DNA of 64,000 nt from positions 48,234-112,233 of the forward strand of contig CANQOF010000005.1 of the NCBI GenBank assembly GCA_947625405.1, given 5' to 3'. The notes under the pieces are model-generated. The model did no database searches, was not told the origin of the DNA, and worked only from the letters and a program-made list of their open reading frames with translations. The position numbers and the translations under genes were made by a program. Origin of the DNA: an uncultured Atopobiaceae bacterium (GTDB lineage: Bacteria > Actinomycetota > Coriobacteriia > Coriobacteriales > Atopobiaceae). Shown in pieces: positions 8,747-16,686 of this stretch (position 1 is the stretch's first letter; each line of letters opens with the position of its first letter).

Positions 8747-8847
8747 CTGAAACTGCATAACCCTGAAAGCGCTGCTTTATACAGTGCGTATGTGTTTCCA
8801 TGTGTGTTCAGTTCGTGTAGAGACCGGCCACGAGAGAGGGGAACCCT

Positions 8848-10317
8848 ATGGCCGTTGACAACAAAGCGATCGCCGAAGGCGTACTTGCCGCAGTCGGTGG
8901 TCCCGAGAACGTGGGCAGCGCCACGCACTGCATGACGCGCCTTCGTCTCACCGTGAAGGACAAGAGCCTCGTGGACGAGGACGCCACGAAGGCCGTCAAG
9001 GGCGTCCTTGGCGCCGTGTGGGCCGGCCCCCAGTTCCAGGTGATCATCGGCCAGAACGTGCCGAAGGTCTACGCGGAGGTTACGAGCATGGGCGTCGCCG
9101 GCGGCGGCTCCGTGGACGAGAACCTCGACGACGCGGTGAAGGAACCGCTCACGCCGAAGAAGGTCTGGAACAACGCGCTCGACTTCCTCTCCGGCTCCAT
9201 GGTCCAGCTGATCCCGCTCATGATGGCAGGCGGTCTCTTCCGCACCTTCGCCGTCGTGCTCGGCCCGACCATGCTCAACGTCCTCGCCGAGGACAGCGCC
9301 GCCTACATCTTCTTCAACACGATCATGTACGACGCGGCGTTCTACTTCCTGCCCATCTACCTCGGCTTCTGTGCCTGCCGTAAGATCGGCGCCACGCCGG
9401 TGCTCGGCGCCCTCATGGGCGGCATCCTCATCTCCCCGGGCATCATCGCCGCGGCGTCTGAGGGTGGAAGCGGCGTCATCAGCGTCTACGGCATCGAAAT
9501 CGCGGCGGCCAACTACAGCCAGTCCGTGCTCCCGATCATGCTCTCCGTGCCGTGCATCTACTTCATCGAGAAGTGGATCAAGATGTGGATGCCCGACGCG
9601 CTCTCCACGATCTTCACCCCGTTCCTCACGATGGTGATCGTCGTCCCGATCTCCCTCATCATCCTCGCGCCGCTCGGCGCCCTCATCGGTAACGGCATCG
9701 GCGCCGCGCTCTTCGGCCTCGCCGACTTCGGTGGCGTCTTCACCTTCCTCGTCATGGCCGTCATCGGCGCCCTCTGGCAGCTCTTCGTCGTGGCCGGCAT
9801 GCACATGCCGATCATCATGGTCGCCATCGTCCAGCTCGCCCAAGCCGGCATGGACCCCGTGATCTTCGTCTCCACCAACTGCGCCATGTGGGCGGTGTGG
9901 GGCTGCGTCCTCGGTGCGGCGCTTCGCCTGCGTGACAAGGAAGAGAAGAGCCTTTGCTGGGGCTACCTCGTGGCTGCGGTCCTCGGTGGCGTGACTGAGC
10001 CCGGCCTCTTCGGCGTCGTTCTTCGCTATCGTCGCACCATGCTCGGCATGTTCGCCGGCGGTGCCGCGGGCGCCGTGCTCTCCGGCCTCCTCGGCGTGGT
10101 CGTCTATCCCGGCGGCGGCGCGACCAACTTCCTCATCGCCCTCCAGTACATGCAGGGTGGCACGCAGAACCTCATCTGCATGCTCATCGGCGCCGCCTGC
10201 TCCATCGTGGTTGCCTGCATCGTCGTCATGATGTTCGGCTTCACCGCCGAGGAGCTTGGCACGAGCGAGGAAGAGGCCGAGGTCGACGCCGTGGTGCCCG
10301 GCACGATGGACTACTAA
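8848..10317 (+). CDS. PTS sugar transporter, fused EIIB-EIIC (glucose/sucrose/beta-glucoside type)
   Basis: The 489-residue protein begins with an EIIB domain (about 1-90) whose phosphorylated cysteine is C28 in ATHCMTRLR, then a linker, then an EIIC membrane domain of about ten helices. The EIIC domain contains the hallmark GGVTEPGLFG. It imports and phosphorylates a sugar or oligosaccharide across the membrane. There is no EIIA domain, so EIIA must be supplied elsewhere. The gene starts after GAGAGGGGAACCCT. It is preceded by both operator families in this window. The neighbouring cytoplasmic hydrolase and second EIIC suggest that it brings in a glycoside that is cleaved inside the cell. 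Confidence 0.9.
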   Translation: MAVDNKAIAEGVLAAVGGPENVGSATHCMTRLRLTVKDKSLVDEDATKAVKGVLGAVWAGPQFQVIIGQNVPKVYAEVTSMGVAGGGSVDENLDDAVKEPLTPKKVWNNALDFLSGSMVQLIPLMMAGGLFRTFAVVLGPTMLNVLAEDSAAYIFFNTIMYDAAFYFLPIYLGFCACRKIGATPVLGALMGGILISPGIIAAASEGGSGVISVYGIEIAAANYSQSVLPIMLSVPCIYFIEKWIKMWMPDALSTIFTPFLTMVIVVPISLIILAPLGALIGNGIGAALFGLADFGGVFTFLVMAVIGALWQLFVVAGMHMPIIMVAIVQLAQAGMDPVIFVSTNCAMWAVWGCVLGAALRLRDKEEKSLCWGYLVAAVLGGVTEPGLFGVVLRYRRTMLGMFAGGAAGAVLSGLLGVVVYPGGGATNFLIALQYMQGGTQNLICMLIGAACSIVVACIVVMMFGFTAEELGTSEEEAEVDAVVPGTMDY

Positions 10318-10330
10318 GCGCTGCGGCTTC

Positions 10331-10418
10331 CTGGTGCACCCCATCTGCGAGCGATTTTGAGTGCTCACGTACTTAGTACGCTATGCACTCAAAATCCCCC
10401 GCATCTGGGGCACCCCAG
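10331..10418. repeat. long imperfect hairpin with ACGTAC-TTA-GTACG centre
   Basis: The two ~42-base arms pair almost throughout, including a perfect 12-bp block (GATTTTGAGTGC, 10353-10364, with 10385-10396). The tip reads CACGTACTTAGTACGC. A second hairpin at 61222-61278 shares the tip but has different arms. It may act as a terminator after the PTS gene, though there is no T-tract. Just downstream a short direct repeat (CTCGCGAAGTTTGTG and CTCGCGGAGTTTGTG) fills the gap to the next gene. Confidence 0.7.
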
Positions 10419-10544
10419 AAACCCTCGCGAAGTTTGTGGGAGATCCTCGCGGAGTTTGTGAGGTAATGAGTTGACCAACGTGGGGCGGTTGCCGGAGGAG
10501 CAGCCGCCCCACGTTCCTTTATCTGGCGAAAGGGACGGGAAGAT

Positions 10545-12137
10545 ATGGCCACCTGCTGGATGCCGGAAACCTTGAGCTTCGCGGCCTCGCGCGTGCCGGA
10601 GAACCCGCTTGAGGATGTGCACTGCTGGGCGCACTTCGAGGGGCCATCGGGGCGGGTGATCCGCCGCGAGGCGTACTGGGACGGCGGGCGCGTCTTCCGC
10701 GTGAGCTTCGCGCCCACGGAGCCGGGCGTCTGGCGCTGGGAGACCTCCTGCGCAGACGACGTCGCGCTCGATGGCCACTCCGGCACGCTCGAGGCCGCAC
10801 CCTACGAGGGTGGCCTCATGCTCTATCGCCACGGCTTCATCCGCGTGGGCGACGACCATCGCCACCTCGCCTACGCCGACGGCACGCCGTTCTTCTGGCT
10901 CGGCGACACGCACTGGGAGTTCGCCTACGGCGAGCGCTGGGATGAATCGAACCACCCGGAGATGAGCTCGATGTTTTGCGGCATGGTCGATCGCCGCGTG
11001 GCGCAGGGCTTCACGGTCTACCAGACGAACCTCCGGACGGACTTCCAAGGCGTGAACCGCTACTGGGTGGACGGCGACCTCGAGCACCTCGTGCCGAATG
11101 TGGCCTTCTACCAGCAAGAGCTCGACCGCCGCATGGCGTACGTGGCGAACGCGGGACTCGTGAACGCCCTCGGCATCGCCTGGAACGATTCAATCCTCGC
11201 GCCCGAAGCACCCCATGCGATGGCCGCCGCGGCTCGCTACCTCGTGGCACGCTATGGCGCCTACCCCGTGGTCTGGACGCTCGCGGGCGAGATCGCGGGC
11301 TACAACCCCGTGACGCGCGAGACGCTCATCAACCGCTGGCGCGAGGTGGCGAAGGTCTTCGAGGACTGCGACGGTTACGGCCACCTCCAGACGGCGCACT
11401 ACACGAACGAGCGCCCCTTCGCGAGCTACTACCAAGACGAGGACTGGTTCGACTTCACGCTGAACCAAGCCGGCCACGGCGATTTCGTCGTCGCCGAGGC
11501 GGACTATCGCGAGTTCTTTGCCGCGCACGACGACAAGCCCTTCATCGAGGGCGAATCGATGTATGAGCTCTGCTCCTCGCTCGAGGTAAACGGCCCGAGG
11601 GAGATAACGCCGGTGATGCTTCGCCGCGTGGCCTACACCGCGATCCAGCTCGGCGCCGCCGGCTACACCTACGGCGCGCAGGGCATCTGGGACAACGTCT
11701 GGGACGCGGCGCAGTTCGAGCGCGATGCGATGATGAAGTACCTCACGAACACCTTCAACCGCGGCCACGTGACCTGGGTGGACGCCATCGACGCGCCCGG
11801 CGGGCAGCAGATGGGCATCATGCGGCGCTTCTACGAGGACGTGGACTTCTCGCGCCTCGTGCCCTACGCGGGAGACGCGGGAAGCGCCGTGCTCGGCCGT
11901 GCGAAACCACTCGCGTCAATCGCCGAGGATGGCAGTCGTCTCGTGGCCTACTACTCGGAATCGGTGCGCAAACCGCTTTCCGTGGAGGGCCTCACGCCAG
12001 GTGCGTGGCGTCTCACGTGGTTCGACCCGCGCACGGGAGAGTTCGGCGCGCCCGAGGACGCTACCATCGACGGTGCATGGACGCTCCCGGAGAAGCCGAG
12101 CATCGAGGACTGGCTCCTCGTGGCGGAGAAAGCGTGA
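10545..12137 (+). CDS. DUF5060/DUF4038 glycoside hydrolase, GH140 apiosidase-like
   Basis: A 530-residue protein with an N-terminal beta-sandwich (DUF5060-like, about 1-90; HCWAHFEGPSGRVIRREAYWDGG is rendered in part: AHFEGPSG). A TIM-barrel of the apiosidase-like DUF4038 type follows, with FFWLGDTHWEF, GIAWNDS, VWTLAGEIAGYNP and KPFIEGESMYE. The glutamate in IEGES and acidic residues in the barrel are candidate catalytic groups. A C-terminal sandwich ends the protein (GAWRLTWFDPRTGEF). No signal peptide is visible, so it should act in the cytoplasm on an imported glycoside. GH140 enzymes characterised so far release D-apiose from rhamnogalacturonan II. The neighbouring isomerase, split transketolase and kinase fit that sugar. 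Family call good, exact linkage unknown. Confidence 0.72.
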   Translation: MATCWMPETLSFAASRVPENPLEDVHCWAHFEGPSGRVIRREAYWDGGRVFRVSFAPTEPGVWRWETSCADDVALDGHSGTLEAAPYEGGLMLYRHGFIRVGDDHRHLAYADGTPFFWLGDTHWEFAYGERWDESNHPEMSSMFCGMVDRRVAQGFTVYQTNLRTDFQGVNRYWVDGDLEHLVPNVAFYQQELDRRMAYVANAGLVNALGIAWNDSILAPEAPHAMAAAARYLVARYGAYPVVWTLAGEIAGYNPVTRETLINRWREVAKVFEDCDGYGHLQTAHYTNERPFASYYQDEDWFDFTLNQAGHGDFVVAEADYREFFAAHDDKPFIEGESMYELCSSLEVNGPREITPVMLRRVAYTAIQLGAAGYTYGAQGIWDNVWDAAQFERDAMMKYLTNTFNRGHVTWVDAIDAPGGQQMGIMRRFYEDVDFSRLVPYAGDAGSAVLGRAKPLASIAEDGSRLVAYYSESVRKPLSVEGLTPGAWRLTWFDPRTGEFGAPEDATIDGAWTLPEKPSIEDWLLVAEKA

Positions 12138-12143
12138 GGCACC

Positions 12144-13385
12144 ATGGCTGAGACCGAGAACCCCCTCGTGGCCGAAGACCTCGTCCCCGAAAACGACGAA
12201 GACGCGAAGCCCAAGGGCCCGGTGCGCCGCGCGGCCGACAAGGTGCTCGACTTCTTCACGGGCTCGATGATCCAGCTCATCCCGCTCATCATGGCGGGAG
12301 GGCTTTTCCGCTCGTTCGCGGTGGTGCTCGGGCCGGATCTGCTGAACCTCATCTCGCCCGAGAGCCCCACCTACCTCTTCTTCAACACCATCCTCTTCGA
12401 CGCCTGCTTCTATTTCATCCCCATCTACCTCGGGTTCACGGCGGCGCGAAAGATCGGCGCCACGCCCGTGCTCGGGGCGCTCATGGGCGGCATCCTCATC
12501 TCCCTCGGCATCATCGCCGCGGCCGCGCAGGAGGGCGGCGGCACCATCAGCGTCTACGGCATCGAGATCGCCGCGGCGAACTACAGCCAGTCCGTGCTGC
12601 CGATCATGCTCGCCGTGCCACTCATCTACGTCATCGAGAAGTGGATCAAGGGCTGGATGCCAGACGCGCTCTCGACGATCTTCACGCCGTTTTTGACGAT
12701 GGTGATCAGCGTGCCGACCGTGCTCATCATCCTCGCACCACTCGGAAACCTCATCGGCAGCGCCATAGGGACGGCCCTCTTCGCGCTCGCGGATCTCGGC
12801 GGCTTCGCGATCCTCATCTTCATGGCGGTGATGGGGGCGTTTTGGCAACTCTTCGTCATCGCGCAGATCCACATGCCGATCATCCTTCTCGCGCAGGTGC
12901 AGATCATCCAGGTGGGCTACGACCCCTACATCTTCGTGGCGGCGAACTGTTGCTCGTTTGCCGTGTGGGGCTGCGCGCTCGGCGCCTTCTTGCGCCTGCG
13001 CGACAAGGACCAGAAAGCGCAGTCGCTCGGCTACCTCGTGGCCGCGATCGTGGGCGGGGTGACGGAGCCCACGCTCTTCGGCATCAACATGCGCTATCGC
13101 CGCACGTTCCTCGGCATGTTCGTGGGCGGTGCGGTGAGCTCCGTGGTGGCATGCCTGCTCGGTGTGACGTACTACATCGCGGGGGGCGGCTCGAACTTCC
13201 TCGTCTTTCTGAACTACCTGCCCGGCGGCCTCATGAACGTGGCCTTCGGAGTGGGCACGGCGGTGCTCGCCGTCGTGGTGAGCGCGATCGTCACGTACCT
13301 CTTCGGCTTCACGCAGAAGGAGCTCGCAACGACGGAAGCCGAGGCCGAGACCGACGCCGTCGTGCCCGGCGCGATGGATTTCTGA
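12144..13385 (+). CDS. PTS EIIC protein lacking an EIIB domain
   Basis: This 413-residue membrane protein is a close paralogue of the EIIC half of the gene at 8848-10317. Shared stretches include KIGATPVLGALMGGILIS, SVYGIEIAAANYSQSVLP and GGVTEPTLFG. Its N-terminus has only about 40 polar residues (ENPLVAEDLVPENDEDAK) before the first helix, so the roughly 90-residue EIIB domain with the active cysteine is absent. It begins 6 bases after the hydrolase stop, so the two are coupled. It might use the EIIB of the paralogue, act as a facilitator, or serve as a sensor. Not obviously degenerate: the reading frame and helices are intact. Confidence 0.85.
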   Translation: MAETENPLVAEDLVPENDEDAKPKGPVRRAADKVLDFFTGSMIQLIPLIMAGGLFRSFAVVLGPDLLNLISPESPTYLFFNTILFDACFYFIPIYLGFTAARKIGATPVLGALMGGILISLGIIAAAAQEGGGTISVYGIEIAAANYSQSVLPIMLAVPLIYVIEKWIKGWMPDALSTIFTPFLTMVISVPTVLIILAPLGNLIGSAIGTALFALADLGGFAILIFMAVMGAFWQLFVIAQIHMPIILLAQVQIIQVGYDPYIFVAANCCSFAVWGCALGAFLRLRDKDQKAQSLGYLVAAIVGGVTEPTLFGINMRYRRTFLGMFVGGAVSSVVACLLGVTYYIAGGGSNFLVFLNYLPGGLMNVAFGVGTAVLAVVVSAIVTYLFGFTQKELATTEAEAETDAVVPGAMDF

Positions 13386-13403
13386 GAGCACTCGCCAAAG
13401 AGA

Positions 13404-13438
13404 AGGCGCCACGGGGATTGGTCGTTCCCGTGGCGCCT
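13404..13438. terminator. bidirectional hairpin terminator
   Basis: A perfect 12-bp stem (AGGCGCCACGGG, 13404-13415, with 13427-13438) and an 11-base loop lie between convergent genes, the EIIC gene and the DUF1593 gene. There is no strong T-tract on either side, so efficiency is uncertain. Confidence 0.65.
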
Positions 13439-13464
13439 AGGAGAGTGGCTGAGCTTCTTTCCCG

Positions 13465-14886
13465 TTAGCGAACCGTCACCACGACGCGGCGGTAGGCGCA
13501 CATGAAGCCGTCCTCGTGGGCGGGCTCGTCGCTCGCGCGGCAGATGACGTGGATCGTGGAGCCGGCGGGGGCGTCGGCGGGGATGGTGAGCTCGGCCACG
13601 GGACCCTGCGCGGCGAGGTCGATCGACTTGCCGTAGGTGCCGGCCTCGGGGTAGTCGAACCACGTGATCGCGAGCTCGTCGCCGTCGGGGTCCTCCGCCT
13701 TGGCCGTGAGCGTGAGCGTCTCGCCGGGCGCGGCGGTGAGGTCGAGACCCTCCTCGATCTCGAGCTCAGGACGGTGGTTCGCCTTGCTGAAGTCGTTCGT
13801 CACGCACCATTCGGCGCGTCCGGCGAACTCGTTCATCCAGTCGTTGATCCAGCGGGAGAACTGGTAGGCCACGGGCTTCACCGTCGGATGCCCGCCGTCC
13901 TCGCCGTTTTTCCAGTAATCCGCCTTGGGGTTGAACTCGTTCTCGGGATCGCGCGTGAAGCGGCCACCCCAGCCGCCCCAGGACGGGTCCTCGGTGGAGC
14001 GGAGTCCCACGTCGATGAGGTGCAGGAAGGAAGGCGAATCGCCCTCGCTGATCATGTAGTACCGCTCGCGATCCTCCTTGCCCCACCAGTTGCCGCCGAG
14101 GAGATCGGGGTTCGAGCCGAACTGCGAGCGCGGCTCCTCGCCGGGGTAGACGTGGCCGTCCGCCCAGGTGTGGTACTTCGCGAGGAGCGGGCCCTTGGAG
14201 AGCAGGTGCTTGTGCATCCACGTGCCCTCGAAGACGTGAAGCGCCTCGGGCGGGTCGAGCTCGTCGTTGAACATGAAGGCGATGCCCATGATGTTCGTGC
14301 AGTGGAGCATCGGGAGGTCCGGCCAGGCACCGGCGATGTAGTCCTTATACGTGTCGTCCTGCGTGACGATCATGTAGATGATCGCCTTCGAGCAGACGCG
14401 CTCGTAGACCTCCTGCCACAGGTCCGTGCCCTTGAACTCCTCCTCGATGGACATGAGCGCGCGGCCGATCGTGTTCGTGCCGCCGCCCGCGAGGAGCCAG
14501 AGGGGGCGCGGGTCGTCCTTGAAGATGGCCTCGCGGATGAGCTCTGAGCCGAGGGTGGGCTCCGCCATGTCGTTCATCGTCTTCACGTTGCCCACGGCGA
14601 GCACCTCGCGAAGCGCGTCCGGGGTGGGGTAGTCGGGGTCATGCGCCGCGAGGTTCGGGTAGACCTCGGCATAGGCGTCGACGTCCTCCCACATCCACAC
14701 GGGGTCCGCCCAGCGCTTAGGCTCGACGCCCTTTTCGGGGTCGCCCGCGAAGTGGAAGCACGAGCTCGAGGAGACGATGCCCTCGATGTCGATGTCGTTC
14801 GCGTAGAGCAACAGGTGGACGAACGAGTTCATGTCGTCGCATTCGCCGTCGTTCGTGAAGATCGCGCGAGCCTTGAGCTTTGCCAT
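13465..14886 (-). CDS. DUF1593 nucleoside-hydrolase-like protein (Sde182 family)
   Basis: The 473-residue protein starts with a nucleoside-hydrolase-like fold: the N-terminal Ca2+/aspartate motif reads TNDGECDDMNSF and is followed by LLYANDIDIEGIVSS and LLAGGGTNTIGRAL. The last ~90 residues form an Ig-like beta domain (AEDPDGDELAITWFDYPEAG) as in the cellulose-binding Sde182 family. No signal peptide is seen. Such proteins are thought to hydrolyse glycosidic bonds of furanosyl compounds, but few are characterised. An upstream GTTTAGTAAAC operator and a good GGAGGCACGC ribosome site place it in the same regulon as the apiose-like operon. A role in cleaving a pentofuranoside is plausible inference. 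Confidence 0.78.
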   Translation of the reverse strand: MAKLKARAIFTNDGECDDMNSFVHLLLYANDIDIEGIVSSSSCFHFAGDPEKGVEPKRWADPVWMWEDVDAYAEVYPNLAAHDPDYPTPDALREVLAVGNVKTMNDMAEPTLGSELIREAIFKDDPRPLWLLAGGGTNTIGRALMSIEEEFKGTDLWQEVYERVCSKAIIYMIVTQDDTYKDYIAGAWPDLPMLHCTNIMGIAFMFNDELDPPEALHVFEGTWMHKHLLSKGPLLAKYHTWADGHVYPGEEPRSQFGSNPDLLGGNWWGKEDRERYYMISEGDSPSFLHLIDVGLRSTEDPSWGGWGGRFTRDPENEFNPKADYWKNGEDGGHPTVKPVAYQFSRWINDWMNEFAGRAEWCVTNDFSKANHRPELEIEEGLDLTAAPGETLTLTAKAEDPDGDELAITWFDYPEAGTYGKSIDLAAQGPVAELTIPADAPAGSTIHVICRASDEPAHEDGFMCAYRRVVVTVR

Positions 14887-14975
14887 GCGTGCCTCCTGGT
14901 GGCGGGGTGGGGGGGGATGGGCGAAACGCCATGCCTATTCTTGAATCTATGGCCCCTTACCTGTGGGTTCGTCAC

Positions 14976-14986
14976 GTTTAGTAAAC
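14976..14986. promoter_or_regulatory. putative operator, GTTTA-G-TAAAC
   Basis: This palindrome with a single central base lies 90 bases upstream of the DUF1593 start. It matches the sites at 3787-3797 and 8736-8746 and links this gene to the LacI regulator at 2632. No other coding signal is seen between 14,887 and 15,095. Confidence 0.6.
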
Positions 14987-15095
14987 CCTTCAGCGGCGCG
15001 GGGAGGCCAGGGCGGTGCCGCCATGGCGGTAATGTGGCGGTAAAACGCCAGGCTCACGGGTAGCTCTCAGAACCCCTCCTGGAGCTTTCCGCGAG

Positions 15096-15209
15096 TCAGA
15101 TGGTGATGATGGCCTGGCGGGGCACGGCGAAGTGGCGCGCTGCCTGATCCAGACCTTCCACCAGCCACGCGGGCATCGTGAGATTCACCTTGCGCGCCGG
15201 CTCGTTCAT
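15096..15209 (-). pseudogene. truncated ribbon-helix-helix (CopG/BrnA-like) antitoxin
   Basis: A 37-codon frame begins 4 bases after the methylase-like gene. Its product, with VNLTMPAWLVEGLDQAA and FAVPRQAIITI, resembles the small RHH antitoxins that normally continue with a conserved W-L-A-E segment. Here the codon at the tryptophan position is TGA, and the same frame continues with LAES and stops 13 codons later. This suggests a nonsense mutation in an antitoxin gene. No toxin gene is visible nearby. The peptide is too short to be found by length-based gene callers. Confidence 0.6.
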
Positions 15210-15213
15210 GCGG

Positions 15214-16686
15214 CTAGTGGGACTTCATGAAATGCTCGTGGGCTTTGGCGAACGCTCGCGCGCTGTGCCCGCATTGCTTGACGAGCTTCGCGTAATCGAG
15301 CTCGGACTCGGCGGAGGAGAGGTGGTTGCCCATCGACTTACGCACGTCCACGCTCGTCTCGTAGTCGTCGAAGCGCAGGCTCGCGTTCGTCTGCCCGAGG
15401 ATCACGCGGGGCTCTACGCGAGCGCCCACGAAGGGGATCTCCTCATAGTCCTCGATGGCCTGCGCCAGGCGCGCGACGTCGGCGCCGCGGCCGGCATCGT
15501 CGTGCTCGTCGAAGAGGTGCGGGAAGCGCTCCCTTTGCGCGGGGCTGCCGAGCTTCATGAGGTAGACGGGATCGCTCGCACTCCGATTGCCGTCGAGGAT
15601 CCAAAGGGAGAGTTCGCTTCTCGCGGCGGGTGGCTGCGTGGTGTCGCCGAAGTCGATCGCGGCGGCCACGAGCCCCTCCTCCACGAGCATCCGCCGCAGA
15701 TCTTGGTGGAAACCTCCTGGGAGCAAACGTCCGGTGAGCGCGAGGATGGCCTTGCCGTGAGAGGCCTTCACGATGCTCCGCGCGGCGGCGAGGGTGATGG
15801 AGTCGTCCTCGTCGATGCCGGGCACCTCGTCCATCAGTCGGTCTCGCCACTCGTAATAGGCATCGCTTGCGCTGGCATCCTCCTCACCTTCGGGGATGAA
15901 CTCGTGGTAGATCACGTTGCTCAGGACCTCGGGAAGGACGAGCAGGACCTTGGGCGGGATGATGGGCTCGTGCTCGTCCTCCGGTCTTTCGGAGAGCTCT
16001 CGCAGGCTTTCAGGCAGGGGCAGCTCGCCCAGGCACGCCGTGCGCGTGATACTGAGCGAGGGGTCCGCCACCGCGAGCGCCATCTGCGCGGCCGCCATGG
16101 CCTTGCGATTGAGGAAGAGCGTCCCGAGGTGCGCATTGGCGGCCAAGAGCTTGGCGAAGGCGGGTGCTTGCTCGGCGCCTAGCACCCACGCAGCGTCATC
16201 GCCGTTCGCGTGGGCGCCTAGGCGAGCGAGGAGCTCCGGCACCGCTGCGGGCACGTTCGCTATCGGCACGCCCACGAGCCGCATCAAGCTCATGAGCAGC
16301 GGCCTGTACCTCGCGGGGTCCCTATCCGCGAGCCAGCCCGCGGGCATGTCGTCGTGTTCCTCCGTTTGGACGATCTCCCTTGTGGCGATGGCGGAAAGGA
16401 GGGCGCGCAGGCCCGCGTCATCGACGGGCAGGCGCTCGATGAGGGAGACGAGCGCGTCGTCGTAGGAGGCGCGGGTCTCGCTGCCGATGCCGATGAGCTC
16501 GGCCTTCTCCTTGAGCGCCTCCATGGTCCATGGTGCCGTGCCGGATGCGCCCTCGGGCGCGCAGATGGCATCTTCCACGTAGTGTCCTAAGCCGATGAAG
16601 GCGTAGGGATCGCTCGAGAACCTTGCCCATCTCTGCCGCTCGGGCTCACGATCGCCATGCCTTCCGGTGGTCTCTTCCTCAGCCAC
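15214..16686 (-). CDS. type I methylase (HsdM)-like protein with degenerate catalytic motif
   Basis: A 490-residue protein that aligns in layout with the N6-adenine methylase domain of HsdM. There is an SAM-fold-like stretch (GAEQAPAFAKLLAANAHLG), an AIDFGD/LSLWILD region like the post-catalytic part of HsdM, and KAILALTGRLLPGGFHQDL. Where HsdM has NPPF/NPPY after the fourth strand, this protein reads LLVLPEVLSN, and no NPP-type motif occurs anywhere. It is therefore unlikely to methylate DNA. The GTG start at 16686 has an AAGGGGGCGATCA ribosome site and overlaps the specificity-subunit stop by 8 bases. There is no HsdR gene in the window. Function unknown; could be a decayed restriction-modification remnant or a repurposed DNA-binding partner. 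Confidence 0.6.
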   Translation of the reverse strand: MAEEETTGRHGDREPERQRWARFSSDPYAFIGLGHYVEDAICAPEGASGTAPWTMEALKEKAELIGIGSETRASYDDALVSLIERLPVDDAGLRALLSAIATREIVQTEEHDDMPAGWLADRDPARYRPLLMSLMRLVGVPIANVPAAVPELLARLGAHANGDDAAWVLGAEQAPAFAKLLAANAHLGTLFLNRKAMAAAQMALAVADPSLSITRTACLGELPLPESLRELSERPEDEHEPIIPPKVLLVLPEVLSNVIYHEFIPEGEEDASASDAYYEWRDRLMDEVPGIDEDDSITLAAARSIVKASHGKAILALTGRLLPGGFHQDLRRMLVEEGLVAAAIDFGDTTQPPAARSELSLWILDGNRSASDPVYLMKLGSPAQRERFPHLFDEHDDAGRGADVARLAQAIEDYEEIPFVGARVEPRVILGQTNASLRFDDYETSVDVRKSMGNHLSSAESELDYAKLVKQCGHSARAFAKAHEHFMKSH

